A stretch of 64,000 nt of DNA, taken from NCBI GenBank assembly GCA_902826155.1, contig CADEDU010000002.1, positions 75,469 to 139,468 of the forward strand, given 5' to 3'. Under the pieces are notes generated by a model that saw only the letters and a list, made by a program, of their open reading frames with translations, had not been told where the DNA came from and made no database searches. Both the position numbers and the translations under genes were made by a program. The first letter of the stretch is position 1. The number at the start of each line of letters is the position of its first letter. Positions 8,136 through 20,999 of this stretch are shown one piece after another. The stretch comes from an uncultured beta proteobacterium (GTDB lineage Bacteria > Pseudomonadota > Gammaproteobacteria > Burkholderiales > SG8-39).

Positions 8136-8900
8136 ATGAAACTGTTCATGGGTGAGACTGCGCTGGTCACCGGCGGGGCATCGGGCATCGGCCGCGCGAT
8201 CGCGATGGCGCTCGCACGCGAGGGCGCCAACGTGCTGCTCTCCGATGTGACCGCGGAGGACGGCGGCAAGGTCGAGGCCGAGTTGCGGGGCGAGGGCTGC
8301 CAGGCGCAGTTCGTTCGATGGGATCTGAGCGACAGCGCCAACGCCCCCGCTCTGGTGGCCAAAGCGGTAGCGACCCTGGGCACGCTCGACATGCTGGTGC
8401 ATTGCGCCAGTCCGCGCCGGCAGGAAGAGCAGACGGTCACCAAAGTGACCAGTGACGAATGGGATCTGATGCTCAACGTCAATCTCAAGTCGGGCTTCGA
8501 ACTCGGCCGGCATGCCGCCATGCACATGCGCGATCGCAACGCGCGCGGACGGATCGTCTACATCTCCTCGACCAACTCGATGACGCCACGCAACCTGCCG
8601 CACTACTCCGCGGCGAAAGCCGGCATGGTGATGGTCACCAAGGAACTCGCACGCGCCTTCGGCCCGAACGGCATCCGCGTCAACGCCATTGCACCCGGAG
8701 CGATCGCCGGCGGCGGCTTCAAGGCCGACACGTCGCAGCTCACGCCCTACATACCGATGGGTCGGGTCGGCCGGCCCGACGACGTCGCCGGCGTGGCGAT
8801 GGCGCTGCTCTCGGACAAGTTCAGCGGCTATGTCACCGGCTCGGTGATGGTGGTCGACGGCGGCATCACCTTGTCGAACTGGTTGCCGCCGCGCGTCTGA
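8136..8900 (+). CDS. SDR family oxidoreductase
   Basis: Classical 254-residue short-chain dehydrogenase. The cofactor motif TGGASGIG is at residues 12-19, the catalytic residues are N114, S144, Y157 and K161 (YSAAK), and the C-terminus is SGYVTGSVMVVDGG. D37 at the end of beta-2 (LLSDVTAED) favours NAD(H) over NADP(H). It follows the thiolase-like gene by about 90 bases and is probably cotranscribed. A 3-hydroxyacyl or alcohol dehydrogenase step in the same pathway is plausible but not shown. Confidence 0.9.
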   Translation: MKLFMGETALVTGGASGIGRAIAMALAREGANVLLSDVTAEDGGKVEAELRGEGCQAQFVRWDLSDSANAPALVAKAVATLGTLDMLVHCASPRRQEEQTVTKVTSDEWDLMLNVNLKSGFELGRHAAMHMRDRNARGRIVYISSTNSMTPRNLPHYSAAKAGMVMVTKELARAFGPNGIRVNAIAPGAIAGGGFKADTSQLTPYIPMGRVGRPDDVAGVAMALLSDKFSGYVTGSVMVVDGGITLSNWLPPRV

Positions 8901-8960
8901 GCCACATCGGGCAATCGGGCGCGCCCGCGGCGCGCGGATCAGCTCGCCTCTGCCTCCGCG

Positions 8961-10616
8961 CTACTTCACCCCGCGGGAGCGCAGCGCGACCTTATCGGTC
9001 TTGTTGACCGTGGTCTTGGGCAAGGCCTCAAGGATTTCGATCGACACCGGCACCTTGTACTTCGCCAGGTTGCGCGCGCAATGCGCGAGCAGATCCTCCC
9101 GCGTGGCGCTCGCGTCCTGACGCAGCGTGACGTAAGCGCGGATCACTTCGCCGCGGTAAGCGTCCGCCACCCCTACGGCGGCCGCATCGAGTACCGCCGG
9201 ATGCATGAAGAGCACCTCGTCGATCTCGCGCGGATAGACGTTGTAGCCGCCGACGATCGCCATGTCCTTCTTGCGATCGCGAATGGTCAGATAGCCCTCG
9301 GCATCGAATTCACCGATGTCGCCGGTGTAGAGCCAGCCTTCACGCAGGCTCGCGGCGGTTTCGTCGGGAAGATTGCGATAGCCGCGCATGATCTGCGGAC
9401 CACGCGCGCGGATCTCGCCGCGTTCACCCGTGCCGAGTACCCGCGTGCCGGTCTCGACGTCGACGATCTGCACTTCCGTGCGATCGAGCGCAATCCCCAC
9501 CGTGCCGGGTTTGCGTGTGCCGTTGACCGGGTTGTAGGTGAGGATCGGACCGGCCTCGGTCTGTCCGTAGCCCTCGTAGATCGGCGCGCCGGTCACCTGC
9601 TCCCAGCGCTGCAGCGTCTCCAACGACAACGGCGCCGAACCCGAATAACAGGTGTGTACGCCGGACCAATCGGCGCTCGCGAAGCGCTGGTGCGCCATCA
9701 GGCCGGTGAAGATGGTCGGGCTGCCCGGGAAGATCGAGATCGCCTCCCGCTCGATCAGTGTGAACAGCGCATCGGGCCGATAACGCGGCATCACCACCAG
9801 CGTGCCGCCGCAATAGGCCGCCAGTGCCAGACCCATGGTCAGTCCATAGGAATGGAAGATCGGCATCGGGCACAGGATACGCTCGCGCTGGTGCGAATCG
9901 CGCTCGCTGAGGGGCGTGACGAAGGTCGGCAGCAGCCCTTCGCGTTGCGCGATGTTGGTGACGAACGAGCCGTGCGTGAGCATCACGCCCTTCGAACGAC
10001 CGGTCGTGCCACCGGTGTACTGAATGAACGCAAGGGCGTCGGCATCGGGTAGCGGCTGCGGCAGCTCGGCGGGCTGCGCGTTGCCGTTCGCCTCATTCGC
10101 GCCCTGCGCCCAACTTGTCAGGCGATCGCTGCCGATTGCAACCGGCAGGCGATGCCGAACACCGAGCCGGGCCGCGAGCGACTCGATGTCGCCGGCACGT
10201 GCCGCATCGAATATGAGTGCGCGCGGATCGGCATCGGCGAGGATGGCGCCCAGCTCGCGCTCGGTGTAGAGCGGATTGAGCGGCACAACAACCCCGCCCG
10301 CGGCCAGCACGCTGAAGACCGCGATGCACATCTCGACGCTGTTGGGCAGCACGATCGCAACGCGCTCGCCTTGCACGCCCAGCGCGCGGAGCTCATGTGC
10401 GAGTCCTGCCACACTATGCAGATAGTCGCGGTACGTCAGGCGCAGCGTGGCCGCTGTGGGCGGCCCGTCGAGGTCGCAGACCAGCGCTTCGCGATCGGCA
10501 TTCGCGGATGCGCTCGCCACCAGCATATGAACGGCGGTCGGGTAGGTGGGCACTGCCCCGGCGCGAGACGGCGAATCCAGCACGCCGGCGCTCACCTTCT
10601 TCAACTCGATCCCCAT
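8961..10616 (-). CDS. AMP-dependent acyl-CoA synthetase/ligase
   Basis: A 551-residue adenylate-forming enzyme that activates a carboxylic acid to its CoA thioester. All core motifs are present: the P-loop YTGGTTGRSKGVMLTHGS, YEGYGQTEAGP, YTGDIGEFD, the hinge RDRKKDMAIVGGYNVYP and the catalytic lysine in ALPKTTVNKTDK near the C-terminus. The ATG at 10616 gives the normal N-terminus; the open frame upstream runs antisense into serS and is not coding. It most resembles long-chain fatty-acid CoA ligases, but chain length cannot be read from the sequence. It converges with the thiolase/SDR pair, a plausible partner in acyl-CoA catabolism. Confidence 0.92.
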   Translation of the reverse strand: MGIELKKVSAGVLDSPSRAGAVPTYPTAVHMLVASASANADREALVCDLDGPPTAATLRLTYRDYLHSVAGLAHELRALGVQGERVAIVLPNSVEMCIAVFSVLAAGGVVVPLNPLYTERELGAILADADPRALIFDAARAGDIESLAARLGVRHRLPVAIGSDRLTSWAQGANEANGNAQPAELPQPLPDADALAFIQYTGGTTGRSKGVMLTHGSFVTNIAQREGLLPTFVTPLSERDSHQRERILCPMPIFHSYGLTMGLALAAYCGGTLVVMPRYRPDALFTLIEREAISIFPGSPTIFTGLMAHQRFASADWSGVHTCYSGSAPLSLETLQRWEQVTGAPIYEGYGQTEAGPILTYNPVNGTRKPGTVGIALDRTEVQIVDVETGTRVLGTGERGEIRARGPQIMRGYRNLPDETAASLREGWLYTGDIGEFDAEGYLTIRDRKKDMAIVGGYNVYPREIDEVLFMHPAVLDAAAVGVADAYRGEVIRAYVTLRQDASATREDLLAHCARNLAKYKVPVSIEILEALPKTTVNKTDKVALRSRGVK

Positions 10617-10681
10617 GGAACTCGAGGCAGTGAGATTCGAGTCGGTGCGATTCGTATCATCGCGATCCGTCGTCGCGTTGA

Positions 10682-12019
<1,338 letters not shown>

Positions 12020-12670
12020 CTAGCCTTTCGGCGCATCAGGTCGCTTGCGTGGATGCGCGGCGGCGAACGCGTCGATCGCCATGCAGCGCTCGTAGATGCG
12101 CATGATGGTTGCGTAGGGCTTGACGTCGCAATCGGAATTCTGCGCACCGATCACCTGCCCGGCCAGGCAGATGTCCGCGAGCGTGACGCTGTCGCCGTGG
12201 CAGAACTTTCCGGTGCGCGGATCGTCGTTCAACATGCGCTCCATGGCCGCGAGTCCGACGCCGACCCAGTGCCGGGTCCACTGCACGCGCACCGCCTCGC
12301 CGAGATTCAGATCCTTCTCGATGTACTTGCGGATGCGCGGCACCATGAGCGGATGAATATCGGCGATCGGAATCATCGCCAGCGCCCGCACCCGCGCGCG
12401 GTCGCGCGGCGCGCCAGGCAAGAGCGGCGGCTGCGGATGGGTTTCTTCCAGGTACTCGAGGATCGCCATCGACTGCGTCATCGCCGGGCCGGGTCCATCG
12501 ACGATGGTGGGCACGACCGCCTGCGGATTGAGCGCGAGGAACTGGGTATTGAACTGATCGCCCTTGGCCAGATCGAGCGCCTCTTCCTCGCCGGGTGCGA
12601 TCCCCTTCAGATTCATCGCAACACGAACGCGGAAGGTCGCCTGCGATCGCCAATAACCGTAGAGTTTCAT
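12020..12670 (-). CDS. maiA: Maleylacetoacetate isomerase / zeta-class glutathione S-transferase
   Basis: A 216-residue GST-fold protein. The N-terminal thioredoxin-like domain begins MKLYGYWRSQATFRVRVAMNLKG, matching the family's YxRSSxxxRVRI active-site block except that the usual Ser-Ser reads Ser-Gln. The glutathione-binding VPTIVD and QSMAILEYLEE follow, then the helical domain with MIPIADIHPLMVPRI. This family isomerises maleylacetoacetate in tyrosine breakdown, or maleylpyruvate in gentisate breakdown. No other gene of either pathway is next to it, so the assignment is to family, not to pathway. The start has a GGAG ribosome-binding site. Confidence 0.78.
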   Translation of the reverse strand: MKLYGYWRSQATFRVRVAMNLKGIAPGEEEALDLAKGDQFNTQFLALNPQAVVPTIVDGPGPAMTQSMAILEYLEETHPQPPLLPGAPRDRARVRALAMIPIADIHPLMVPRIRKYIEKDLNLGEAVRVQWTRHWVGVGLAAMERMLNDDPRTGKFCHGDSVTLADICLAGQVIGAQNSDCDVKPYATIMRIYERCMAIDAFAAAHPRKRPDAPKG

Positions 12671-12864
12671 GCCGACTCCGTTGGGTTGCCCGCGCCGGAG
12701 GCACGGGAGGACATTCGATGAGAGAAACCAGCGACCGATGAGATCAACCGGCTCGAGGACGGGTGCGAGACGACGGCGCGCATGTTACCGGATGGCAGCG
12801 CCCTATTCCGCTACCGAGCCGCCATTGAACCGGCGTCGACCTGGCGCGCACGCCAATTCGGGTG

Positions 12865-14250
12865 TTACTCGCGCGGCTTGGACCGATCCGGGCGCTCGCC
12901 GCGTTCCGCCGCACGCGCCTGCTTGTCGAGCGCACGCAGGGTCTCCATGCGCTCGGCGATGCGAGCTTCCACGCCACGATCGGTGGGCCGATACCAGTTG
13001 ATCGGCTGCATGTCGTCGGGAAAGTACTTTTCGCCAGCCGCGTAGGCGTGCGGCTCATCGTGCGCGTAGCGATACGCCTTGCCGTAGTCGAGCGATTTCA
13101 TGAGCTTGGTCGGCGCGTTGCGCAGATGAACCGGCACCGCTCGAGATTTGTCCTGACCGACGAACGCGCGTGCCTCGTTGTAGGCGACGTACGCCGCGTT
13201 CGACTTCGGCGCGCACGCGAGATAGATCACCGCCTGCGCGATCGCGAGTTCACCTTCCGGTGAGCCGAGCCGCTCATAGGTGTTCGTCGCCGCGAGCGTG
13301 ATCTCCAGCGCGCGCGGATCGGCCAGGCCGATATCCTCCACCGCCATGCGAATGACGCGTCGGGCGAGATACAGCGGATCGGCACCGCCATCGAGCATGC
13401 GCACCAGCCAATAGAGCGAGGCGTCCGGGTTGGAGCCGCGCACCGATTTGTGCAACGCCGAGATCTGGTCGTAGAACGCGTCGCCGCCTTTGTCGAAGCG
13501 GCGCAGGTTGCGTGCAACGGCGTTCTGCGCGAACTCACCATCGACCTCCGCGCGCCCTGCTCCGCGCGCGGCGGTTTCGACGATCTCGACGAAATTGAGC
13601 AGACGGCGCGCGTCGCCGTCGGCCAGCCCGACCAGTCGATCGCGGGACTGAAGATCGAAGCGCAAGTCGGGAATCGCTTCGCGCGTTGCACGATCGAACA
13701 GGCGGCTGAGGTCGCTCTCATCCAATGCAGTGAGCACGTAGACGGCCGCGCGCGAAAGCAGCGCGCCATTGACTTCGAACGAGGGGTTTTCGGTGGTCGC
13801 GCCGATGAACGTGAACAGCCCCTCTTCGACGAACGGCAGGAAGGCATCTTGCTGCGACTTGTTGAAGCGGTGCACTTCGTCGACGAACACGATCGTGGTG
13901 CGTCCACGCGCGCGCGCCTGACGTGCGCGCTCCACTGCTTCGCGGATTTCCTTCACGCCGGCAAGCACCGCAGAGATGGCGATGAACTCGGCGCCAAAGG
14001 CGTGCGCGGCAAGTCGAGCCAATGTGGTCTTGCCCACACCGGGCGGTCCCCACAGGATCATCGAGTGGGGTTTGCCCGATGCAAAGGCCAGGCGCAGCGG
14101 TTTGCCCGGGCCCAGCAGGTGCGCTTGGCCGACGATCTCGTCGATCAGCTTGGGGCGCAGCCGCTCGGCAAGCGGCACGTGCGGCGCGGCCGAAGCGGGA
14201 GCGTCGCCCCCCTGCGGCGATCGGTCGGGATCGCCGAACAGATCACTCAC
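12865..14250 (-). CDS. rarA: Replication-associated recombination protein A (AAA+ ATPase)
   Basis: A 461-residue RarA/MgsA-type clamp-loader-like ATPase acting at stalled replication forks. Walker A is GPPGVGKTTLA, Walker B VFVDEVHRFNKSQQDA, sensor 1 GATTENPSFEVNGALLSRA, followed by the tetramerisation and C-terminal domains (NWYRPTDRGVEARI). The start taken is GTG 14250, which gives the normal MSDLFGD N-terminus and overlaps the lolA stop by eight bases (GTGAGTGA). The gene directly follows lolA, as is usual in Burkholderiales, so translation is likely coupled. Confidence 0.95.
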   Translation of the reverse strand: MSDLFGDPDRSPQGGDAPASAAPHVPLAERLRPKLIDEIVGQAHLLGPGKPLRLAFASGKPHSMILWGPPGVGKTTLARLAAHAFGAEFIAISAVLAGVKEIREAVERARQARARGRTTIVFVDEVHRFNKSQQDAFLPFVEEGLFTFIGATTENPSFEVNGALLSRAAVYVLTALDESDLSRLFDRATREAIPDLRFDLQSRDRLVGLADGDARRLLNFVEIVETAARGAGRAEVDGEFAQNAVARNLRRFDKGGDAFYDQISALHKSVRGSNPDASLYWLVRMLDGGADPLYLARRVIRMAVEDIGLADPRALEITLAATNTYERLGSPEGELAIAQAVIYLACAPKSNAAYVAYNEARAFVGQDKSRAVPVHLRNAPTKLMKSLDYGKAYRYAHDEPHAYAAGEKYFPDDMQPINWYRPTDRGVEARIAERMETLRALDKQARAAERGERPDRSKPRE

Positions 14251-14866
14251 CGACCACGTCCGCGCCTTTGGGCGGCGTGAACTGGAACGTGTTCGCATCC
14301 AGCCGCGGATTCTGCTGCATGCCGACGAACTGCAGCCGCGTGAGTCGGCCGAAGCTGTCGGTCAGCTCCATCGCCTCGATGCCCCTGGCGGAAAAACCCA
14401 GCCGGATGCGATCGAAGCCGCCTTCTTTGTCGCGCGGCACGGCAAGTACCCACTCGAGGCCGTCCTTCTCGCCTTCGTCCTTGAGCTCGAAGCGCTTCAT
14501 CGCGTCGTTGTTGCCGGCGAGCAATGCAGCCGGGGTCGCTCCGAGGGCATTGCCGAGCTTGCGTACCGTGACCTGATTGAGGTCCGGATCGTGCACCCAC
14601 ACCTTGGCGCCGTCGCCGACGATCAGCTGCGGATAGGGTTTGTCGTAGCTCCAGCGAAACTTGCCCGGCCGCGCGAACTCGAACGTGCCGCGCGATTCCT
14701 GCACCACCTTGCCGGTCTTGTCGACGATGCGCTGGGTGAATTCGCTGCGCGCCGATTGCGTGCCGGACATGAATGCGTTGAGCCGATCGATGCCACCGGC
14801 GTGCGCCAGCTGCCCTGTCAGCGCCAGTAGTGTCAGAAGCAGCCACCTCACTCCGATCGACGCCAT
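14243..14866 (-). CDS. lolA: Outer-membrane lipoprotein carrier protein LolA
   Basis: Periplasmic chaperone that takes lipoproteins from LolCDE to LolB. It has 207 residues, with a signal peptide of about 23 (LLLTLLALTGQLAHA) and the LolA half-barrel: SARSEFTQRIVDKTGKV, FEFARPGKFRWSYDKPYPQLIVGDGAKVW and NTFQFTPPKGADVV. The ATG at 14866 has a GAAGGG ribosome-binding site; an upstream in-frame GTG at 14881 is less likely. It lies between ftsK and rarA with a 45-base gap to ftsK. Several lipoproteins in the window would depend on this pathway. Confidence 0.96.
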   Translation of the reverse strand: MASIGVRWLLLTLLALTGQLAHAGGIDRLNAFMSGTQSARSEFTQRIVDKTGKVVQESRGTFEFARPGKFRWSYDKPYPQLIVGDGAKVWVHDPDLNQVTVRKLGNALGATPAALLAGNNDAMKRFELKDEGEKDGLEWVLAVPRDKEGGFDRIRLGFSARGIEAMELTDSFGRLTRLQFVGMQQNPRLDANTFQFTPPKGADVVGE

Positions 14867-14871
14867 GTCGC

Positions 14872-14925
14872 GACCCTTCACCGTTGCACCTCGCCCTTCA
14901 CGCTGCCACCTTCACCCTTCACCTG
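14872..14925. repeat. Three copies of CCCTTCAC around the ftsK-lolA junction
   Basis: CCCTTCAC occurs three times within about 50 bases. On the coding strand it reads GTGAAGGG, and the last copy acts as the lolA ribosome-binding region. It may be a short duplication of a Shine-Dalgarno-like element. No function beyond that can be seen. Confidence 0.4.
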
Positions 14926-17257
14926 CCTTGACCGGCACCAGGATCTCGCGATTACCGTTGGACTGCATCGCCGACACCAATCCGGCCTGCTCCATCGATT
15001 CCAGCAACCGCGCCGCGCGGTTGTAGCCGATGCGCAGATGCCGCTGCACCAGCGATATCGAGGCGCGCCGTGTCTTGAGCACGACCTCGACCGCCTGGTC
15101 GTAGAGCGGGTCGGCCTCGCCACCGCCGTTGCCGCCACCACCGACCAGATCGAGCGCGGCCTCGGCGTTCTCGCTGGTTCCCTCGAGCAGACCCTCGATG
15201 TAGTCGGGCTGTCCGAGAGACTTCAAATGATCGACCACCTTGTGCACCTCGGCATCGGCCACGAACGCACCGTGTACGCGAAGAGGCAACCCTGTTCCGG
15301 GCGGCAGATACAGCATGTCGCCCTGGCCGAGCAGCGATTCGGCGCCCTGCTGATCGAGGATCGTGCGCGAATCGACGCGGCTGGAGACTTGGAACGCGAT
15401 ACGCGCCGGAAAGTTCGCCTTGATCAGGCCGGTAATCACATCGACCGACGGGCGCTGGGTCGCGAGAATGAGGTGGATGCCGGCCGCTCGGGCTTTTTGC
15501 GCCAGCCGTGCGATCAGCTCTTCGACCTTCTTGCCCACCACCATCATCAAGTCGGCAAACTCGTCGATGATCACGACGATGTAGGGCAGCTTGGTGAGCG
15601 GTACCGGATTCTCGCCTTCGAGCGTTGCGGGATCGAACAGCGGCTTGCCTGCCTTCTCGGCGTCGGCCACCTTGTGGTTGTAGCCCGACAGATTGCGCAC
15701 GCCGACCCACGACATCAGCTTGTAGCGGCGCTCCATCTCGCCGACACACCAGCCCAGCGCATGCGCGGCCAGCTTCATGTCGGTGACCACTGGCGCGAGC
15801 AGTTGCGGGATGTCCTGGTAGACCGACAGCTCCAGCATCTTCGGATCGATCATGATCAACCGCACGTCGCGCGCTTCTGCCTTGTAGAGCAGCGACAGCA
15901 CCATCGCGTTGATGGCTACCGACTTGCCCGAGCCGGTGGTGCCGGCCACGAGCAGATGCGGCATGCGCGCCAGATCGGCCACGATCGGCTGGCCGCCGAT
16001 GTCCTTGCCCAACGCAAGCGCCACCGGCGAATGCATGGTGTGGTACACCTTCGAGGACAGGATCTCCGACAAGCGCACCGTCTGGCGCTTCGGGTTCGGA
16101 ATTTCCAGGCCCATGCACGACTTGCCCGGGATCGTCTCGACCACGCGAATGCTGACCACCGAAAGCGAGCGCGCCAGATCCTTCACCAGATTGACGATCT
16201 GGCTGCCTTTCACGCCCACAGCGGGCTCGATCTCGTAGCGCGTGATGACCGGCCCCGGATACGCGGCAAGCACCTTCACCTCGACGCCGAACTCCTTCAA
16301 CTTGCGCTCGATCAGGCGCGAGGTGTACTCGAGCGTCTCGGCACTGATCGGCTCGCGCTCGCCGCTGGGTTCGTCGAGCAGCGCCAGCGGCGGCAGCGGT
16401 GTGTCGGGCAGGTCGTGGAACAGCGGCGCCTGCTTCTCCTTCACCACCCGCTCGGATTTGGGGATCTCGACGACCGGCGGCTCGATGCGAATCGGCGTGG
16501 CTTCTTCCACACGACGCTTCTCCGCCCGCACGACGGCAACCCGCTCGACCACCGCGGCCTCGCCCACCTTCTCGTCGACTTTGCGCTCGCGCCAGGCGAG
16601 CACGCGACCCACCCCGCGCTCGACCCATTCGCCCAGCTTCTCGAACGCGGTCAGCCACGACACGCCGGTAAACAACGACAGACCAATGCCCAACAGCGTG
16701 AGCAGCACGAGAGTCGCGCCCACATAGCCGATGCTCGCGTACGCCGCGTCGCCGACGATGGCGCCGATCACCCCGCCGGGGCGAAACGGCAACGTGGCTT
16801 TGATCGAATGGAATCGCAGCGCTTCGACCGCGCTCGAGGCGATCAGCACCAGCAGGAAGCCACCGAGCGCGATGAAGAACGAACGCCGGTCGCTGATCGA
16901 TGTGCCGTCGAGACGACGGTAGCCCCAAAAGACCGTGTAGATCAGCAGCAGGATCCACCAGTACGCCGACACGCCCGACAGATAGAGCAGGAGATCGGAC
17001 AGCCAGGCGCCGAACCGGCCTCCGGCATTGTGGATGACCGCCCCGCCGGTGCGCGACCAGCCCGGATCACGCGTATTGAAGGTGAGCAGCGAGAGCGCGA
17101 GATACAGCGCGGCCGCGACGACGATGAACCAGCGCGATTCGCGCAGCAGGGTCGCAACTTTGCCGGGAAGAGGGGCTCGGGCAGGCTTGGCCAAAGCAGG
17201 GTTCGAATTCGTTCTGTGTGTAGGGTTGGTGACGATTCTGGGGGATATCTCCCCCAA
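14912..17257 (-). CDS. ftsK: DNA translocase FtsK
   Basis: Septum-anchored chromosome translocase that moves DNA toward dif and activates XerCD. It has 781 residues, the short-linker form. Four or so membrane segments lie within residues 40-210, then a charged linker, the motor domain with Walker [16 protein letters not shown] and Walker [15 protein letters not shown], and the C-terminal winged-helix gamma domain ([20 protein letters not shown]). The only start giving a full-length protein is TTG at 17257: an in-frame stop lies just upstream and there is no early ATG. A hairpin begins at that start codon. It is followed by lolA. Confidence 0.95.
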   Translation of the reverse strand: MGEISPRIVTNPTHRTNSNPALAKPARAPLPGKVATLLRESRWFIVVAAALYLALSLLTFNTRDPGWSRTGGAVIHNAGGRFGAWLSDLLLYLSGVSAYWWILLLIYTVFWGYRRLDGTSISDRRSFFIALGGFLLVLIASSAVEALRFHSIKATLPFRPGGVIGAIVGDAAYASIGYVGATLVLLTLLGIGLSLFTGVSWLTAFEKLGEWVERGVGRVLAWRERKVDEKVGEAAVVERVAVVRAEKRRVEEATPIRIEPPVVEIPKSERVVKEKQAPLFHDLPDTPLPPLALLDEPSGEREPISAETLEYTSRLIERKLKEFGVEVKVLAAYPGPVITRYEIEPAVGVKGSQIVNLVKDLARSLSVVSIRVVETIPGKSCMGLEIPNPKRQTVRLSEILSSKVYHTMHSPVALALGKDIGGQPIVADLARMPHLLVAGTTGSGKSVAINAMVLSLLYKAEARDVRLIMIDPKMLELSVYQDIPQLLAPVVTDMKLAAHALGWCVGEMERRYKLMSWVGVRNLSGYNHKVADAEKAGKPLFDPATLEGENPVPLTKLPYIVVIIDEFADLMMVVGKKVEELIARLAQKARAAGIHLILATQRPSVDVITGLIKANFPARIAFQVSSRVDSRTILDQQGAESLLGQGDMLYLPPGTGLPLRVHGAFVADAEVHKVVDHLKSLGQPDYIEGLLEGTSENAEAALDLVGGGGNGGGEADPLYDQAVEVVLKTRRASISLVQRHLRIGYNRAARLLESMEQAGLVSAMQSNGNREILVPVKAGEG
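17240..17255 (-). promoter_or_regulatory. Hairpin at the ftsK start codon
   Basis: On the coding strand GGGGGA-GATA-TCCCCC forms a six-pair GC-rich stem with a four-base loop. It begins at the last base of the proposed TTG start and could restrain initiation. Seen directly; the effect is inferred. Confidence 0.4.
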
Positions 17258-17310
17258 GCCCCCTATCTATGCCGCCTGACAGTGGTGCTCTCAGGCGCTC
17301 CAATAAACAA

Positions 17311-17348
17311 CAAGGCCTAGGGGCAATTGTAACTGCCGCTAGGCCTTG
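17311..17348 (-). terminator. Long inverted repeat downstream of the Crp-type gene
   Basis: CAAGGCCTAG and CTAGGCCTTG are perfect 10-base arms, continued inward by GGCA/TGCC. It lies between the Crp-family stop (17426) and the ftsK start (17257). There is no clear T tract, so it may be a transcript end, an attenuator before ftsK, or a protein-binding site. Confidence 0.5.
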
Positions 17349-17355
17349 GACCGGC

Positions 17356-17416
17356 GCCGCCGCGAGGACGGCGGCTGCCTTCCAAGTACGCGTGCAACTT
17401 CCACGCGTACCTGGAA
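17356..17416. other. Two further hairpins between Crp-type gene and ftsK
   Basis: GCCGCCG-CGAGGA-CGGCGGC at 17356-17375 and GTACGCGTG-CAACTTC-CACGCGTAC at 17386-17410, the latter extended by outer pairing. With the repeat at 17311-17348, three stems fill the 168-base gap almost completely, right after the Crp-family stop codon. Confidence 0.5.
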
Positions 17417-17425
17417 CTGATCGAG

Positions 17426-18100
17426 CTAATGCGCCATCAGGATGTTGTCGCGCAGGAAGATCGCACCGGAACGCACTTCGATGTAGCCGCCGGTCTGCAG
17501 ATCCTTCATGACGCGGCTGACCATCTCGCGCGAGGCGCCGATCATCTTGGCGATGTCCTGCTTCGGCAACTTCTTCGTGACGACCTTCTGGCCGTCGATG
17601 GTGTCGGCCATCTCGAGCAGCAGGCGAGCCACGCGACCGTAGACGTCCATCAGCGCGAGGCTGCCGATCTTGCGATCGGCGTCGCGCAGGCGCTTGACCA
17701 AGCCGCGCATCACGCCCATGCAGATGTCGAAGTTCTCGGCCAGGCACTTCTTGAAATCGGCCTTGGAGATGGTGAGCAGTTCGCACGGCTCGATCGCGAT
17801 GACGGTGGCCGAGCGCGGCGCATCGTCGACCAGGGCCATTTCGCCGAAGAACTCGCCCGACTGCAGAATGGCGAGAATCACTTCGCGGCCTTCGTCGTCG
17901 CTCATCATGACCTTCAGACGACCGGCGATGACGATATAGAGCGAATCGCTCGGATCACCGGCTGAGATGATCGTCGAGCTGCGCGGGAACGCCTTGCGAC
18001 CCACGACGCGGGTGAGAAGTGCGAGCTGCCCTTCGGGCAACTGCGAGAACAACGGAACGTTGCGAAGCAAGAGAGTTGAGACGCTAGCGGGACCACGCAT
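17426..18100 (-). CDS. Crp/Fnr family transcriptional regulator
   Basis: A 224-residue cyclic-nucleotide-type regulator. The N-terminal cNMP domain (about residues 15-130) has the phosphate-binding cassette GEFFGEMALVDDAPRSATV with the E, R and S that contact cyclic nucleotides, so ligand binding is plausible. The C-terminal winged helix has its recognition helix at about residues 189-203 (SREMVSRVMKDLQTGG). There is no FNR-type cysteine cluster. The start ATG has TGGAGG upstream. It is encoded upstream of ftsK in the same direction, separated by three hairpins. Vfr/Crp-like global regulation is possible, but the target genes are not known. Confidence 0.88.
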   Translation of the reverse strand: MRGPASVSTLLLRNVPLFSQLPEGQLALLTRVVGRKAFPRSSTIISAGDPSDSLYIVIAGRLKVMMSDDEGREVILAILQSGEFFGEMALVDDAPRSATVIAIEPCELLTISKADFKKCLAENFDICMGVMRGLVKRLRDADRKIGSLALMDVYGRVARLLLEMADTIDGQKVVTKKLPKQDIAKMIGASREMVSRVMKDLQTGGYIEVRSGAIFLRDNILMAH

Positions 18101-19746
<1,646 letters not shown>

Positions 19747-19792
19747 GCAGCTGAGCACAACGCCCGGGGCTCTCGCTACATGCACTTTGGCC

Positions 19793-20395
19793 ATGGTCGA
19801 CCGCAAGCGAGTCTCTCGCCCCTCCTCGTTACGCGAACAGCTGCAGGCAGAACGCCGCTCGAGCGACACGCCTGACGAGGACGTCGACCTGTTCCGCGAT
19901 GCCGTGCGCGGCGCCGTTCCGATCGCCCGCGAGCACCGGGTGGTGATCGACACAAGAGCCGCTCCGCCGTTGCCGGTGCAAACCATCCTGGACGATTACG
20001 ACGCGCTCGACGAGTTGCGCCGCGTTCGCGTGACGGCCGAGAGTGCCCTCGATATCGGCGAGGAGCCCAGCTACATTCGCGAGGGCTTTTCGCCGATGCT
20101 GTTGCGCAAGCTGCGGCGCGGACACTGGGTCCCCGAGCGCGAGTTGGATCTGCACGGTGCCACGCGCGAGCAAGCGCGCGAACTGCTCGCAACGTTTCTC
20201 AAGGAGTGCGTGCGACGCCGGGCGCGCTGCGTGCGCGTGATCCACGGCAAAGGACTGGGATCGAAGAACCGCGAACCCGTGCTGAAAGCCAAGGTACGCG
20301 TCTGGCTCGCGCATCGCGACGAGGTGCTGGCCTACTGTCAGACGCCGCCGACGATGGGTGGCAGCGGAGCGATGCTGGTTCTGCTCAAGGCGTAG
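19793..20395 (+). CDS. Smr/MutS2-domain protein
   Basis: A 200-residue protein with a C-terminal Smr domain, a small nicking or RNA-binding endonuclease fold. The LDLHG motif (ELDLHGATREQAREL) and the HGKGLGS motif (VRVIHGKGLGSKNREPVLK) are both intact. The N-terminal half is charged and probably disordered. ATG 19793 is preferred over a TTG six bases upstream. Standalone Smr proteins of this size (YdaL-like) have been linked to nuclease activity, but the cellular role is poorly known. It sits next to trxB, a common neighbour in Burkholderiales. Confidence 0.88.
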   Translation: MVDRKRVSRPSSLREQLQAERRSSDTPDEDVDLFRDAVRGAVPIAREHRVVIDTRAAPPLPVQTILDDYDALDELRRVRVTAESALDIGEEPSYIREGFSPMLLRKLRRGHWVPERELDLHGATREQARELLATFLKECVRRRARCVRVIHGKGLGSKNREPVLKAKVRVWLAHRDEVLAYCQTPPTMGGSGAMLVLLKA

Positions 20396-20440
20396 CGTGC
20401 ACCGCGGACGCAGAACGCACGTGAATCCGGCTGGTCCGAG

Positions 20441-20839
<399 letters not shown>

Positions 20840-20999
20840 TCAACACGGATGGACTCGTACCGTGCGCGTGCAGCACCTCACCAGGTCGATGCGACACTCG
20901 CACGTTGCGCGCCTGCGCCCCGCGGCTCAGCCTTGCGTTTCGAACCAACGTCCAATCCCGGCTTGCCTGCCCCGGCCACAATCCGAATAATCGCCTGCG

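Noticed and set aside
15038..17320. Plus-strand open frame of 760 codons opposite ftsK
   Set aside because: Antisense shadow of ftsK, Arg/His/Gln-rich composition typical of a wrong frame.
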